From Pectobacterium carotovorum (GTDB taxonomy: Bacteria; Pseudomonadota; Gammaproteobacteria; Enterobacterales; Enterobacteriaceae), in the NCBI GenBank assembly GCA_016415585.1, contig CP066552.1, forward strand, positions 2,480,001 through 2,544,000: DNA of 64,000 nt. Direction: 5' to 3'. Position 1 is the first letter of the stretch. Each line of letters opens with the position of its first letter. The notes under the pieces were generated by a model, which saw only the letters and a list, made by a program, of their open reading frames with translations, searched no databases and was not told the origin of the DNA. This document shows positions 40,172 to 49,304 of this stretch, piece by piece. The translations under genes were made by a program, and so were the position numbers.

Positions 40172-40891
40172 ATGAAAGTTAAAATATTGACGATGGTGGT
40201 AACCTCCTTAATCAGCTTAAGCTCCATGGCTGTGACGATTGACTATCGTCACGAAATGAAAGATACAGCAAAGAACGATCATAAAGATCGCCTGCTGATG
40301 TCACACCGTTTTGACAACGGCTTTGGCTTGTCCATGGAAGCTAAATGGGGTCAATCTGATAACGACAAGACACCAAATAAACCGTTTAACGAAACGGTCA
40401 GCACCGGTACCGAAGTCACCGCTAGCTACCTGTACAAATTCGATAAAACCTTTGGTTTGGAAGCTGGCTTAAATATGGTTTCCTCTTCAAAAGACAACAA
40501 CTATCGTCCTTATATCAAAGGCACAGCCAACATCACAGATTCTCTGTACTATGGCCTGCGCTACCGTGCATCCTACCTGCGCAAAAGTGACAGCATTGGT
40601 ACTTCAGCCCCTTCTGATATGAAAGGCTACACAATCACCAGTACATTGGGTTACAAACTGCCAGCGAATTTTGTCATTGAATACGAATTTGAATACGACA
40701 AGAAAACTAAAGCCGGTTCTGTTGGCTACCTCGCTGACAACGAGAACTATGACATGACCCACGATGTTAAGCTGGCTTATAAATTCGACAAAAATTGGAC
40801 ACCTTACGTTCAAGTCGGTAACGTTTCTGGTAGCAAAACTACTGACGAGCGTCAAACTCGCTACCGCGTTGGTGTTCAATACAATTTCTAA
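40172..40891 (+). CDS. KdgM-family oligogalacturonate-type porin
   Basis: Outer-membrane beta-barrel of 239 residues, starting at ATG 40172 (MKVKILTMVVTS) with a signal peptide cut after about SSMA. Features of the KdgM family: VTIDYRHEMKD at the mature N-terminus, repeated amphipathic strands with many charged residues (DRLLMSHRFDNGFGLSMEAKW), and a final aromatic strand RYRVGVQYNF. KdgM/KdgN of Dickeya take up oligogalacturonides released from pectin. It stands alone between trpA and ompW where E. coli has yciGFE, so it fits the pectinolytic niche. Which member of the family it is cannot be told here. Confidence 0.85.
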   Translation: MKVKILTMVVTSLISLSSMAVTIDYRHEMKDTAKNDHKDRLLMSHRFDNGFGLSMEAKWGQSDNDKTPNKPFNETVSTGTEVTASYLYKFDKTFGLEAGLNMVSSSKDNNYRPYIKGTANITDSLYYGLRYRASYLRKSDSIGTSAPSDMKGYTITSTLGYKLPANFVIEYEFEYDKKTKAGSVGYLADNENYDMTHDVKLAYKFDKNWTPYVQVGNVSGSKTTDERQTRYRVGVQYNF

Positions 40892-40965
40892 TGGCTAACG
40901 CCATTTAGATAATTGCTGTAATAAAATAGCGTTCTCTTTATTGGTTTGTTATTTCCTGTCTATAA

Positions 40966-41000
40966 AAACGGCGAAGCTATTTACTTCGCCGTTTTTTTAT
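40966..41000 (+). terminator. Intrinsic terminator after KdgM-family porin
   Basis: Arms AAACGGCGAAG/CTTCGCCGTTT (40966-40976, 40984-40994) followed by TTTTAT. It also lies just beyond the ompW stop on the other strand and may serve both genes. Confidence 0.85.
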
Positions 41001-41025
41001 TCGTTGAGAGAAATTAAGCTAGCAA

Positions 41026-41658
41026 TCAGAAACGATAACCGACACCAAACATAAATGCCCACGGGTCAATCTTCGTATGGATACTTTGCTGATCGTTACC
41101 GGCTTTAAATTTCACATCCGTATCGATATCCATCCACCACACGGACATATTTACCAACCAATTTTTATCCAGGTTGTAATCCAAGCCCGCTTGTGCCGCA
41201 ACACCCCAGGAGTTTTTCAGGCTCAAATCGCTCAACCCAGCCCCTTTACCCGTATCATTAAATTTCTCATCGAAGAACAGGGTGTAATTCAGGCCAACGC
41301 CTAAGTAAGGACGTAATTTATCTTGAGCATCACCAAAATAGTACTGCGCAACCAGTGACGGCGGCAGGTGTTTCACTTCCGCAATCGTTCCGGTACCAGG
41401 TGTTCCGACTTTATGTTTGAACGGCGTGGCGGCGAGTAATTCAACGCCGATATTATCCGTCACCATATAACTGAAGGTGAGGCCTAATTGAGTATTGTTA
41501 TTAACCTGAAACTCCCCCAGCCCCAGCACATTGTCCGAGCTTTCGACAGGGCGCACCGTTGCCGAACCCGCACGAACAATGAAATCACCCGCTTGATGAG
41601 CCTGTGCCAATGCAGGCATGAGCGCCGCTGCCAACAATAAGAAAGATGTCTTTTTCAT
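41026..41658 (-). CDS. ompW: Outer-membrane protein OmpW
   Basis: Eight-stranded beta-barrel porin-like protein. The ATG at 41658 (MKKTSFLLLAAAL) with GGAG six bases upstream gives 210 residues including a signal peptide ending AQA. The family features HQAGDFIVRAGSATVRP at the mature N-terminus, SLVAQYYFGD and the C-terminal GYRF are present. E. coli OmpW is a hydrophobic-channel barrel and colicin S4 receptor, induced under oxygen limitation by FNR; a perfect FNR-type site lies upstream here. Confidence 0.94.
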   Translation of the reverse strand: MKKTSFLLLAAALMPALAQAHQAGDFIVRAGSATVRPVESSDNVLGLGEFQVNNNTQLGLTFSYMVTDNIGVELLAATPFKHKVGTPGTGTIAEVKHLPPSLVAQYYFGDAQDKLRPYLGVGLNYTLFFDEKFNDTGKGAGLSDLSLKNSWGVAAQAGLDYNLDKNWLVNMSVWWMDIDTDVKFKAGNDQQSIHTKIDPWAFMFGVGYRF

Positions 41659-42007
41659 TACCCACTCCATTTATAGGGTTTAAATTTCGAGCGAAATATA
41701 CCCCTAAGTGGGTATTCTTGTTTTAAGCCAGATCACATCTTTTAAAGATTTTACGCCCAAATTGAACTGAAGCATTTATCACTAACTGATTAAAATTCAT
41801 GGAATTGATCCAGATCAAGAATGACGCCAATGCATAAAATACGCCACCGCAGGCAAGGAAAACCACTCTTGGTAACCAAGTCATGCTGACTTCTTAGTGA
41901 AGGGAAAAGCAGCATTGCATCGTTGACGGGGTGCCACAGCGCGAATTAACAGGTTACAATTGGGAGTTAAGTTCTCTCTGTCGATTTATCTTTTCCAAGG
42001 AGCCTGC
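41659..42007. other. Divergent region ompW/yciC
   Basis: 349 bp between the divergent ompW and yciC starts, containing the FNR-type site. The yciC ribosome-binding sequence CCAAGGAG (41995-42002) is close before its ATG. No other gene. Confidence 0.45.
41815..41828 (-). promoter_or_regulatory. Perfect FNR-type site upstream of ompW
   Basis: TTGATCCAGATCAA matches the FNR consensus TTGATNNNNATCAA at all fixed positions. It lies about 157 bp before the ompW start and 180 bp before yciC. Regulation of ompW by FNR is known in E. coli; here it is inferred. Confidence 0.75.
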
Positions 42008-42760
42008 ATGCCTATCACGGCTAACACGTTGTACCGTGACACAATGAATTTCACCCGCAACCAGTTCATCAGCATCTTAATGATGTCACTGTTGACGGCA
42101 TTCATTACTGTCATACTGAATCATGCACTATCGCCTTCTGGAGACGAGTTACGGATTCTGAGCAGTTCCAGCAGCGATCTGTCATCTTCTGTCGAAGCTG
42201 GCTTGATGGATATGATTCAGCAGATGACGCCGGAACAACAAACCGTGTTACTGAAAATGTCGGCAGCAGGCACCTTTGCTGCGTTAGTGGGCAATGCGCT
42301 GCTGACGGGCGGGGTTCTGATGCTGATCCAGCTGGTTTCTGACGGACAGCGCACCAGTGCACTGCGCGCGATTGGTGCCTCTGCCCCCTTTTTACTGCGT
42401 CTGCTTATCCTGATCTTGCTGTGCACCCTGCTCATCCAGCTTGGCATGATGCTTCTGGTCATTCCTGGCGTGCTGCTCGCTATTGCGCTGAGTTTGTCAC
42501 CCGTGATTGTCGTTACGGAAAAAAGCGGGATTTTCAATGCGATTAAAGTGAGTACCAAACTGGCTTACGGCAACCTGCGTGCAACCGCACCTGCCATCGT
42601 GATGTGGCTACTGGCTAAAATCGCTATTTTGCTGATCGTGTCGAAGTTACCGATTTCCTCACCGACCGTGCTCGGCGTGGTTCTGAACGGCTTGGGCAAC
42701 CTGATCTCCGCGATCCTGCTCATTTATCTGTTCCGCCTTTATATGCTGCTGCGCGCCTAA
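42008..42760 (+). CDS. yciC: YciC inner-membrane protein (UPF0259)
   Basis: Polytopic inner-membrane protein of unknown function, 250 residues from the ATG at 42008 ([12 protein letters not shown]) with AAGGAG before it. About six hydrophobic segments, e.g. [20 protein letters not shown], the [14 protein letters not shown] stretch and a C-terminal [19 protein letters not shown]. Same position (ompW-yciC-yciB-yciA-tonB) as in E. coli. Confidence 0.92.
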   Translation: MPITANTLYRDTMNFTRNQFISILMMSLLTAFITVILNHALSPSGDELRILSSSSSDLSSSVEAGLMDMIQQMTPEQQTVLLKMSAAGTFAALVGNALLTGGVLMLIQLVSDGQRTSALRAIGASAPFLLRLLILILLCTLLIQLGMMLLVIPGVLLAIALSLSPVIVVTEKSGIFNAIKVSTKLAYGNLRATAPAIVMWLLAKIAILLIVSKLPISSPTVLGVVLNGLGNLISAILLIYLFRLYMLLRA

Positions 42761-42959
42761 TTACCGCCCTTTGCCTATGCCACCGCTCTGGTGGCATAAG
42801 TTCTGCCAAACCCCCGTTCGCTATCTACCCAATCGTAATTTTCTGCAAATTATTACAATATCTCGGGAATGGTGTTCCACAATAAAGGATAATGGTATGA
42901 GCTATCGGATAACTCTCGCGGGTTATGATTACGACACTGTTGAGTGATGGATTGACATA

Positions 42960-43529
42960 ATGAAGCAACTTCTTGATTTTATACCGTTGGTCGTTTTTTT
43001 TGCGGCCTATAAACTTTATGACATCTATATCGCATCGGGTGCACTGATTGCGGCAACGGCGCTGTCACTCGTGGTCACCTGGGTGATGTATCGTAAAATA
43101 GAGAAAATGACGCTGGTCACCTTTGCCATGGTCGTCGTTTTCGGTTCGCTAACGCTGGTGTTCCATAACGACCTGTTTATCAAGTGGAAAGTCACCATCA
43201 TCTACGGCTTGTTCGCCATTGCCCTGCTGGTTAGCCAGTTTGTAATGAAACAAACCCTGATTCAGAAAATGCTGGGTAAAGAGTTAACCTTGCCGCAACC
43301 CGTCTGGGGGAAACTGAATTTCGCCTGGGCCATGTTCTTTCTGGTGTGTGGACTGGTTAACATCTATATTGCTTTCTGGTTACCGCAAAACGTTTGGGTT
43401 AATTTCAAAGTCTTTGGTCTGACCGGTGTGACGCTGCTGTTTACGCTGATTTGTGGCGTTTATATCTATCGTCACTTGCCTAACGATCAGGAAAAGTCAG
43501 AAGAAGAAAAAAGCGAACAGCAGCAATAG
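42960..43529 (+). CDS. yciB: YciB (IspZ) inner-membrane septation protein
   Basis: 189-residue membrane protein with about five helices, beginning [20 protein letters not shown], typical of the intracellular septation protein A family, which in E. coli interacts with envelope-synthesis and division proteins. Contains [17 protein letters not shown] and ends in an acidic [10 protein letters not shown] tail. Nineteen bases before yciA, so likely co-transcribed with it. Confidence 0.94.
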   Translation: MKQLLDFIPLVVFFAAYKLYDIYIASGALIAATALSLVVTWVMYRKIEKMTLVTFAMVVVFGSLTLVFHNDLFIKWKVTIIYGLFAIALLVSQFVMKQTLIQKMLGKELTLPQPVWGKLNFAWAMFFLVCGLVNIYIAFWLPQNVWVNFKVFGLTGVTLLFTLICGVYIYRHLPNDQEKSEEEKSEQQQ

Positions 43530-43548
43530 CCAAAGCGAGATAGACACA

Positions 43549-43971
43549 ATGAGCACACAAAACGTGTTACCACAGGGCGAACTGGTTCTCCGCACGCTGG
43601 CAATGCCAGCCGATACCAATGCGAACGGGGATATTTTTGGCGGCTGGCTGATGTCGCAAATGGACATCGGCGGCGCGATTTTGGCGAAAGAAATTGCCGA
43701 GGGACGTGTCGTTACCGTACGGGTTGATGGGATGTCATTCTTGAAACCTGTCGCCGTCGGCGATGTGGTTTGCTGCTATGCACGTTGTTTACGTACTGGC
43801 CGTAGCTCTATCAACGTCAATGTTGAAGTGTGGGTGAAGAAAGTCTCCTCTGAGCCGATTGGTCAGCGCTATCGGGCTACCGAAGCATTATTCACCTACG
43901 TCGCCGTAGATGAAGAAGGCCATCCGCGTGAACTGCCTGCTGGTAAAAGCAACTTCACGCCAAGCGAGTAA
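43549..43971 (+). CDS. yciA: YciA acyl-CoA thioesterase
   Basis: Hotdog-fold thioesterase with broad acyl-CoA specificity, hexameric in related bacteria. 140 residues from ATG 43549 (MSTQNVLPQGELVL). Active-site segment ADTNANGDIFGGWLMSQMD (Asn/Asp and helix) is intact, as is VRVDGMSFLKPVAVGD. Downstream is a bidirectional terminator shared with tonB. Confidence 0.94.
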   Translation: MSTQNVLPQGELVLRTLAMPADTNANGDIFGGWLMSQMDIGGAILAKEIAEGRVVTVRVDGMSFLKPVAVGDVVCCYARCLRTGRSSINVNVEVWVKKVSSEPIGQRYRATEALFTYVAVDEEGHPRELPAGKSNFTPSE

Positions 43972-44071
43972 CGTCTGGCATCAGACTCAGCATTCGCTGG
44001 CGCAAGTGCCTAAATTATTATCGGATGCATTGTTACCAGATATATCGTTACCAGATATAAAGACATAACGA

Positions 44072-44112
44072 AAACGGGGCGCTATCTACACAGATAGCGC
44101 CCCGTTTCTTTT
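44072..44112. terminator. Bidirectional terminator yciA/tonB
   Basis: Stem GGGGCGCTATCT (44076-44087), loop ACAC, stem AGATAGCGCCCC (44092-44103), then TTTCTTTTT on the plus strand and TTTTCG on the minus strand. Lies between convergent yciA and tonB; a shared terminator at this place is also known in E. coli. Confidence 0.88.
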
Positions 44113-44127
44113 TCATATCGGCGTGAA

Positions 44128-44886
44128 TTATTCGACTGCCGCCCCGCCGTCAATTTTAAAGACGATGGTCACAACCAAATCTTTTCCCGGTTTACCCGCT
44201 TCATAACGCCATTTACGCATGGCCTGTTTGATATCACGCTCGAACATATTACGTGGCTCAGCAGAAAGCACGCGCACGTTGTCAACGCGCCCAGACTCAT
44301 CCACATCAAACTGCATTTTCACCCGCCCTTCAACACGCAGGGAAAACGCACGAGCCGGATACTGAGGCTGTGCGCGACTCAACGGACGTGGCCCGCTTGA
44401 CTGCGTGCTTGCTGCGGGTGCTGGAGCCTGCTTCACTGGCGCATTCGTCACATTGCGCGTTGGCTCTGTGCTGGTAAACGGCGAAGGCGGCTGTTTTTCA
44501 ACGGTCGGTTCACGTTTAACCGGCTTCGGTTGCTCAACCTTCTTCACCGGCTTAGGCTCCGGTTTAGGTTTCGGCGGCTTGGGCTTTGGTTCAGGTAATG
44601 GCATAGGAACCGGCTGCGGCAATGGCTCCGGTTCTGGAATCGGTTCCGGCTCAGGTTCGGGTTGCTTAACCGGCTCTGGCTCAGGGGCAGATTTAGCAGC
44701 AGGTGCCGCTTCATAGGCCGCAGGGTTCACCATCACAACGCTGATGGGCTTAGATTCCTGCGGTAATTCGATTGAATTATTAAATGATGCGTACAGCAAA
44801 CCTGCAATCAGTGAACCGTGAAAACCGACTGAAAGTATGAATGGCCATGAGTAACGGCGGGTCAAAAAGAACTTTTTTTGCGGCAT
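44128..44886 (-). CDS. tonB: TonB energy transducer
   Basis: Couples ExbBD proton motive force to outer-membrane TonB-dependent receptors (siderophores, vitamin B12, and in this genus also ferredoxin-type uptake systems). 252 residues: N-terminal membrane helix (about 14-33) with the Ser19/His23 pair spaced as in E. coli Ser16/His20, a long periplasm-spanning Pro-Glu then Pro-Lys repeat region (about 65-125), and the C-terminal TonB domain ([17 protein letters not shown] ... [17 protein letters not shown]). Preceded by a Fur-like box. Confidence 0.95.
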   Translation of the reverse strand: MPQKKFFLTRRYSWPFILSVGFHGSLIAGLLYASFNNSIELPQESKPISVVMVNPAAYEAAPAAKSAPEPEPVKQPEPEPEPIPEPEPLPQPVPMPLPEPKPKPPKPKPEPKPVKKVEQPKPVKREPTVEKQPPSPFTSTEPTRNVTNAPVKQAPAPAASTQSSGPRPLSRAQPQYPARAFSLRVEGRVKMQFDVDESGRVDNVRVLSAEPRNMFERDIKQAMRKWRYEAGKPGKDLVVTIVFKIDGGAAVE

Positions 44887-44924
44887 AGTCTGTCTTTATC
44901 CTCTTATGCCGCCCAAGTTTAAAT

Positions 44925-44943
44925 GCAAATAGCAATCATATTC
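44925..44943 (-). promoter_or_regulatory. Fur-box-like sequence upstream of tonB
   Basis: GCAAATAGCAATCATATTC matches 12 of 19 positions of the classic Fur box GATAATGATAATCATTATC and lies 40-57 bp before the tonB start. tonB is iron-repressed in E. coli; the site here is a moderate match only. Confidence 0.5.
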
Positions 44944-45149
44944 AATAACAACCCGTGGAATTGTTAAAAAAACAGAAATCGTGGGGGGATTACTCTGACA
45001 AATCAACCTATTGTCCTCGCACTATTGTCTTCAAACAACATCACGTATGATGGTAGAAACACGTTTCTCTTGCCCGATAGCGTTTGACCGCTGGGTCTCA
45101 ACCCCGGCCCCAAAACGAAAAAGGGTACCTTCCCACCTGTGAGGTCGCT

Positions 45150-45446
45150 ATGCTCTACGTCATTTATGCTGAAGATAATGTTGATTCATTAGCAAAACGC
45201 CTGTCGGTCCGGCCGGACCATCTTGCCCGTTTACAGGCATTACGCGATCAGGGCCGACTGATTACTGCGGGCCCGTTACCTGCGATCGACAGCGACGATC
45301 CCGGTCAGGCTGGCTTTAGCGGCTCCGTGATTATCGCCGAATTCACATCGCTGGATGAGGCAACGGCATGGGCTAACGCCGATCCTTACCTCGCGGCGGG
45401 CGTCTATAAACACATCAGTGTGAAGCCATTTAAAAAAGTGTTTTAA
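45150..45446 (+). CDS. yciI: YciI family protein
   Basis: 98-residue dimeric ferredoxin-like-fold protein. The ATG at 45150 ([14 protein letters not shown]) gives exactly the E. coli length. The conserved putative active-site pattern [20 protein letters not shown] (His and Asp) and [20 protein letters not shown] are present. The biological function is not firmly known. Neighbour of tonB as in E. coli. Confidence 0.92.
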   Translation: MLYVIYAEDNVDSLAKRLSVRPDHLARLQALRDQGRLITAGPLPAIDSDDPGQAGFSGSVIIAEFTSLDEATAWANADPYLAAGVYKHISVKPFKKVF

Positions 45447-45577
45447 GGGTTTCCTTGATATAGGTCATGATTGCACCAGAAAATTATGACCCCTTACCTC
45501 CCTGCCAAAAGCTGAAATATTTTAGTCATTTAACAGTGATAGTTTGACCGCTATTCATTTACAGAGGGTCAGCAATC

Positions 45578-47248
45578 ATGTTAATGCCTGCGATTTTGCG
45601 AAACGGAGTTGCTACTATCCGCCGCCGTCATCGCCTCAGTATTCTCTCCGGATTGTTATTGATCATTGGGTTATTTTCTTTACTGCAATTGGTTTCCGTC
45701 GGCGTCATTTATCAAACGATGACTCAGGTTCGGCAGGATATTTCCGCTAACGAGAGCCTTCGCCAGCAACAAGCATTAATGGATAAAGCGCGAATGGAAG
45801 TGATGAATGCCAGCGACAAGCTCAACCGCGCGGGCATTTATCTGTTGGTAGACAAAGAAACCGGATCTGAAGGTAGCTGGCACAGCCTGATGGATGAGGC
45901 CGAAGTGTCTCTCAAACAGGCACAAGCGCATTACCAGCAACTGGAAACATCTACGACACCTGAAGCAGACACGACGGCTTTTGTGGATTTGAAAAAGAGC
46001 TACAGCCAGCTTTATTCTGGGCTCGTCGAGCTAGCCGAGGGAATAAAAACCACCAATCAGATCGATATTTTCTTTGCCGTTCCGGTACAGGCCTATCAAA
46101 GCGATTTTACCCAGAAGTATTCACACTATTTGCAAGACACCGATGCGTTGCAAAAACAGCATGGCCAACAATTTTTATCCTCTCTCGATAACGCAAAAAC
46201 AATTTTCATTACGGTTCTGGGTCTCTTGTTGGTTATCGCCATCGCCGTGTGGATTGGCGTGAGTCGGATCATTATTCGTCCGCTGACGCACATCATCGCT
46301 CATTTAAAACTGATCGCCGCGGGTGACCTTTCGCATTCGGTCAGTACAAAGACGCGCGGTACACGCGAAGTTGAACAGCTTAATACCAGCGTCATTCAAA
46401 TGCAGGAAGGTCTGGTGACCTTGGTCAATCAGGTTCGTCAGGGCGTTGACCACATGGTGACGCAGGTTGATCGGGTCGCGACAGATAACCATCGGCTTTC
46501 CGAACAGGCAAACCGCCAATCCCACGAGCTCAAAGTCACCACAGAACATATTATTCAGCTTAGCCAGCATCTGGAACAAAATACCCAGCATACTCAACAG
46601 GCTAATTTGCACGCGGAAGATACCAGCAAGATCGCCGCACAGGGTGAGACGATGATGAATGACGTCAAAGCAGCGATGTCAGATATTGCAAGTAGAACGC
46701 GTGAGATGACAGAAGCCATTGGGATGATAGAAAACGTGGCGTTCCAGACGCACATTTTGTCGTTGAACGCCGCCATTGAAGCGGCTCGAGCTGGGACGAT
46801 GGGACGAGGCTTTGCCGTTGTCGCACGGGAAGTCGGTACGTTGGCTTCGCAAAGCAGCCATTCTGCACAAAATATTAATGTGCTGATTCGTGATTCAGAC
46901 AATAGCGTAACCACCGGAACACGACTGGTTAACAAATTGAATGACAGCCTGCATAACATCATTCAGACGGCAAAGGGCACCGGCACGTTTCTGAGCGAAA
47001 TCTCGGAAATATCGCACCAGCAGAACGAAAGCATTCATGAAGTCACCGCCCGCCTCAGCACGCTGAACGATACCGTCAGAGAAAATGCAGGGCAAGTTGA
47101 AGCCTCTGCGCACACCTTCTCCTCACTCTTGGAACAAACGGAACGCTTAAATACCTCCGTGTCACTGTTTATCCTACCCTCGAAAGAGGCTGATAATCTG
47201 ATTCTTGACCAGAGAGAGATGACGCAGCGCATTCCAGTGATGGGATAA
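45578..47248 (+). CDS. Methyl-accepting chemotaxis protein
   Basis: A 556-residue transmembrane chemoreceptor. First membrane helix about residues 24-46, a periplasmic four-helix ligand-binding domain (about 47-205, Tar/Tsr-like), second helix about 208-228 (FITVLGLLLVIAIAVWIG), HAMP (RIIIRPLTHIIAHLKLIAAG), and the cytoplasmic hairpin with the tip LSLNAAIEAARAGTMGRGFA. No C-terminal NWETF pentapeptide, so methylation would need assistance. GAGGG precedes the ATG. Ligand unknown. Followed by an unusually long perfect hairpin. Confidence 0.92.
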   Translation: MLMPAILRNGVATIRRRHRLSILSGLLLIIGLFSLLQLVSVGVIYQTMTQVRQDISANESLRQQQALMDKARMEVMNASDKLNRAGIYLLVDKETGSEGSWHSLMDEAEVSLKQAQAHYQQLETSTTPEADTTAFVDLKKSYSQLYSGLVELAEGIKTTNQIDIFFAVPVQAYQSDFTQKYSHYLQDTDALQKQHGQQFLSSLDNAKTIFITVLGLLLVIAIAVWIGVSRIIIRPLTHIIAHLKLIAAGDLSHSVSTKTRGTREVEQLNTSVIQMQEGLVTLVNQVRQGVDHMVTQVDRVATDNHRLSEQANRQSHELKVTTEHIIQLSQHLEQNTQHTQQANLHAEDTSKIAAQGETMMNDVKAAMSDIASRTREMTEAIGMIENVAFQTHILSLNAAIEAARAGTMGRGFAVVAREVGTLASQSSHSAQNINVLIRDSDNSVTTGTRLVNKLNDSLHNIIQTAKGTGTFLSEISEISHQQNESIHEVTARLSTLNDTVRENAGQVEASAHTFSSLLEQTERLNTSVSLFILPSKEADNLILDQREMTQRIPVMG

Positions 47249-47271
47249 GGAATACCCGAAATCAGCAAAAA

Positions 47272-47319
47272 CCAGCGGGTGCACTGAAAGTATGTTAATA
47301 CTTTCAGTGCACCCGCTGG
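47272..47319. repeat. Perfect 22-bp inverted repeat after the chemoreceptor
   Basis: Arms 47272-47293 and 47298-47319 are perfect complements around a 4-base loop (left arm starts CCAGCGGGTGCACTGAAAG). It lies 24 bp after the receptor stop. There is no T-tract, so if it stops transcription it does so atypically; the length suggests a stable RNA hairpin or a cruciform-type protein-binding site. Confidence 0.85.
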
Positions 47320-47505
47320 ATATTCGCAAGGCTACTTACACCACAGTAATGAATGCTATGCTATTTTTCCTCTTCTGAAAATAAACATGTATTTATAATG
47401 CATAAATCAATTTTTAACCATTCTGAGCATGATACCGTTGCCCCACGATCCCTTCGGTGTATTGAAAGCGCCAAGTGAAAAAATGAATTGGGGCAATTAA
47501 GATCA

Positions 47506-48615
47506 ATGAGTGAGAAAGCAAGAAAACGGTGGCAACGTCGCCCCGGAACCACTGGTGGTAAACTTCCCTGGAATGACAGGCGCAACACACTGACCTGGCG
47601 CAGATCGATGCAAATTCTGCTACTGGCGATCAACGTTTATATCGGCATCACTTTCTATTTTTGGGTGCGCTACTTTGAAACTGGCGGCACGAGCCTTTAT
47701 GTATCGAGACCTGGCGGTATTGAGGGTTGGCTACCAATTGCTGGATTGATGAACATTAAATTCACATGGGAAACGGGCCATTTTCCTCCTATCCACCTTG
47801 CGTCAATGCTATTACTTGTCGCATTTATTTTTATCAGCCTGTTGCTGAAGAAATCATTCTGTTCCTGGCTGTGCCCTATCGGCACGATTTCCGAGTGGGT
47901 AGGTGCATTGGGAAAAAAAATATTTGGCCGTCACTTCATTCTTCCTAAGTGGCTGGATATTCCGCTGCGCAGCCTGAAATACTTATTATTAAGCTTTTTC
48001 CTCTATATCGCCTTATCAATGCCAGCACAGGACATTTATATGTTCCAGATGTCGCCCTATGGCCTGATCGCCGACGTCAAGATGCTGGGTTTCTTCCGTA
48101 ATATTGGCACCATTACACTGGTCTGCGTTTTTATCTTCACGTTTGCCAGTCTGTTCGTCCACCATTTCTGGTGCCGTTATCTATGCCCTTACGGTGCACT
48201 ATTGGGGATGTTTTCACTGCTGTCTCCCTTCAAGATTCGTCGCAACGCCACCAGTTGTATCGATTGCGGCAAGTGCGCTAAAGCCTGCCCATCTAACATC
48301 CCAGTGGATAAGCTCATTCAGGTGAGAACGGCGGAATGTACAGCCTGCATGACCTGCATCGAATCTTGCCCGGTGGCATCAACGCTTCATTTTTCGCTTA
48401 CGCCACCCTCAGGTTTACAGACAAAAGGCAGCGAAACACCCAAACCGCTATGGAGACAAACTGCGCTGTCCGGTATTGCGATGACGGCGCTGGTGCTTGG
48501 CATCCTTTTCGGCATGATCGGCTTCGCGATGTACATCGGCGGCTGGGACAGTCCAATTCCCGAACACATGTATTTCCGGCTCATTCCCGACTACCGAAGT
48601 ATTGGTCATCCATAA
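47506..48615 (+). CDS. yccM: YccM-like 4Fe-4S ferredoxin-type membrane protein
   Basis: Inner-membrane iron-sulfur protein of the NapH/CcoG-like group; 369 residues from ATG 47506 (MSEKARKRWQRRPG). About five to six membrane helices, two CxxxCP-type pairs next to helices (FCSWLCPIGT, WCRYLCPYGA) and two classical 4Fe-4S motifs, CIDCGKCAKACP and CTACMTCIESCP (about 248-300). The start and the end (LIPDYRSIGHP) closely resemble E. coli YccM. Likely an electron-transfer function; partner unknown. Confidence 0.9.
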   Translation: MSEKARKRWQRRPGTTGGKLPWNDRRNTLTWRRSMQILLLAINVYIGITFYFWVRYFETGGTSLYVSRPGGIEGWLPIAGLMNIKFTWETGHFPPIHLASMLLLVAFIFISLLLKKSFCSWLCPIGTISEWVGALGKKIFGRHFILPKWLDIPLRSLKYLLLSFFLYIALSMPAQDIYMFQMSPYGLIADVKMLGFFRNIGTITLVCVFIFTFASLFVHHFWCRYLCPYGALLGMFSLLSPFKIRRNATSCIDCGKCAKACPSNIPVDKLIQVRTAECTACMTCIESCPVASTLHFSLTPPSGLQTKGSETPKPLWRQTALSGIAMTALVLGILFGMIGFAMYIGGWDSPIPEHMYFRLIPDYRSIGHP

Positions 48616-48783
48616 AGAAAAAAGGACCAGTTCGGCACGCTACCGCCCCGCAGGGACTTTACCGCCTGCAACCGCGCTACATCATAGCAGCGGCGACACT
48701 GTGGAAGCGGAAGAACGGGTGCTACGTTAAGTACAGAGAACGGCTTGGGTTAGCGTTTGCCCTGCGCGCTTACAGAAAACTGG
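48616..48783. other. Unassigned spacer at island boundary
   Basis: GC-moderate stretch that does not match a gene I recognise in any frame. It marks the change from conserved core genes to decayed mobile and toxin genes. Confidence 0.3.
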
Positions 48784-49003
48784 CTAACTTTTGTGGTCGT
48801 TCAGCGATTCAGAGAACAGACTATCGATATCACGCGCACCGTGCAGGACACGCTCGATCCTCACTTCCACATCCGTCGTGCCGTATAGGATAAGATAACG
48901 TCCATAGGCACAACTTCGGATGGATTGCCCCAGCTCCGGACGCTCACGGTAAAGCGTAGTGCTCGTACCGGATTATCTTGCTCTGCCAGCGGTGATACGG
49001 TCA
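48784..49003 (-). pseudogene. parE: Broken ParE-type toxin gene
   Basis: After the ParD stop, the minus strand reads LTVSPLAEQDN in one frame (ParE N-terminus) and then, after a loss of sequence and a frameshift, LYRERPELGQSIRSCAYGRY and LILYGTTDVEVRIERVLHGA RDIDSLF with a stop at 48784. RVLHGARDI near the C-terminus is diagnostic of ParE gyrase-poisoning toxins. About 70 codons remain of the normal 95-100 and they are in two frames, so the toxin is inactive. Confidence 0.75.
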
Positions 49004-49270
49004 GTTTAATTCCGCGTTATCACCTTCTGCCATGTGTCGGTATTTCTGCGACAGACGCCCGAACACCGCTTCGGCATCCTTGCCCTTTCCGTTGTTTACA
49101 CCCAACTCGACCGCCGTCCGTAGCGCATCAAGCTTTATCTGCTGCTCTCGCTCCTCCAGTGCCCGCAACCCTGCACGGATAACCTCGCTGACATTGTTGT
49201 AACGACCACTTTCGATTTGTTCACGGATAAATTGCTCGAAGTAAGGACTTAACGCGATACTGGTTGCCAT
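49001..49270 (-). CDS. parD: ParD-type ribbon-helix-helix antitoxin
   Basis: Antitoxin of the ParDE type II family, 89 residues. The ribbon-helix-helix DNA-binding region is MATSIALSPYFEQFIREQIE followed by SGRYNNVSEVIRAGLRALEE, the classic ParD sequence; the C-terminal part would wrap the toxin. GGAGG lies 5 bases before ATG 49270. It is followed directly by the remains of parE, so the antitoxin is an orphan and may only regulate its own promoter or protect against related ParE toxins. Confidence 0.85.
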   Translation of the reverse strand: MATSIALSPYFEQFIREQIESGRYNNVSEVIRAGLRALEEREQQIKLDALRTAVELGVNNGKGKDAEAVFGRLSQKYRHMAEGDNAELN

Positions 49271-49304
49271 CATTTCCTCCAACCACACAAGATAATATCT
49301 ATTA

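Noticed and set aside
44405..44716. Gly-rich open frame opposite tonB
   Set aside because: It is the complement of the Pro-Lys/Pro-Glu repeats of TonB; not a gene.
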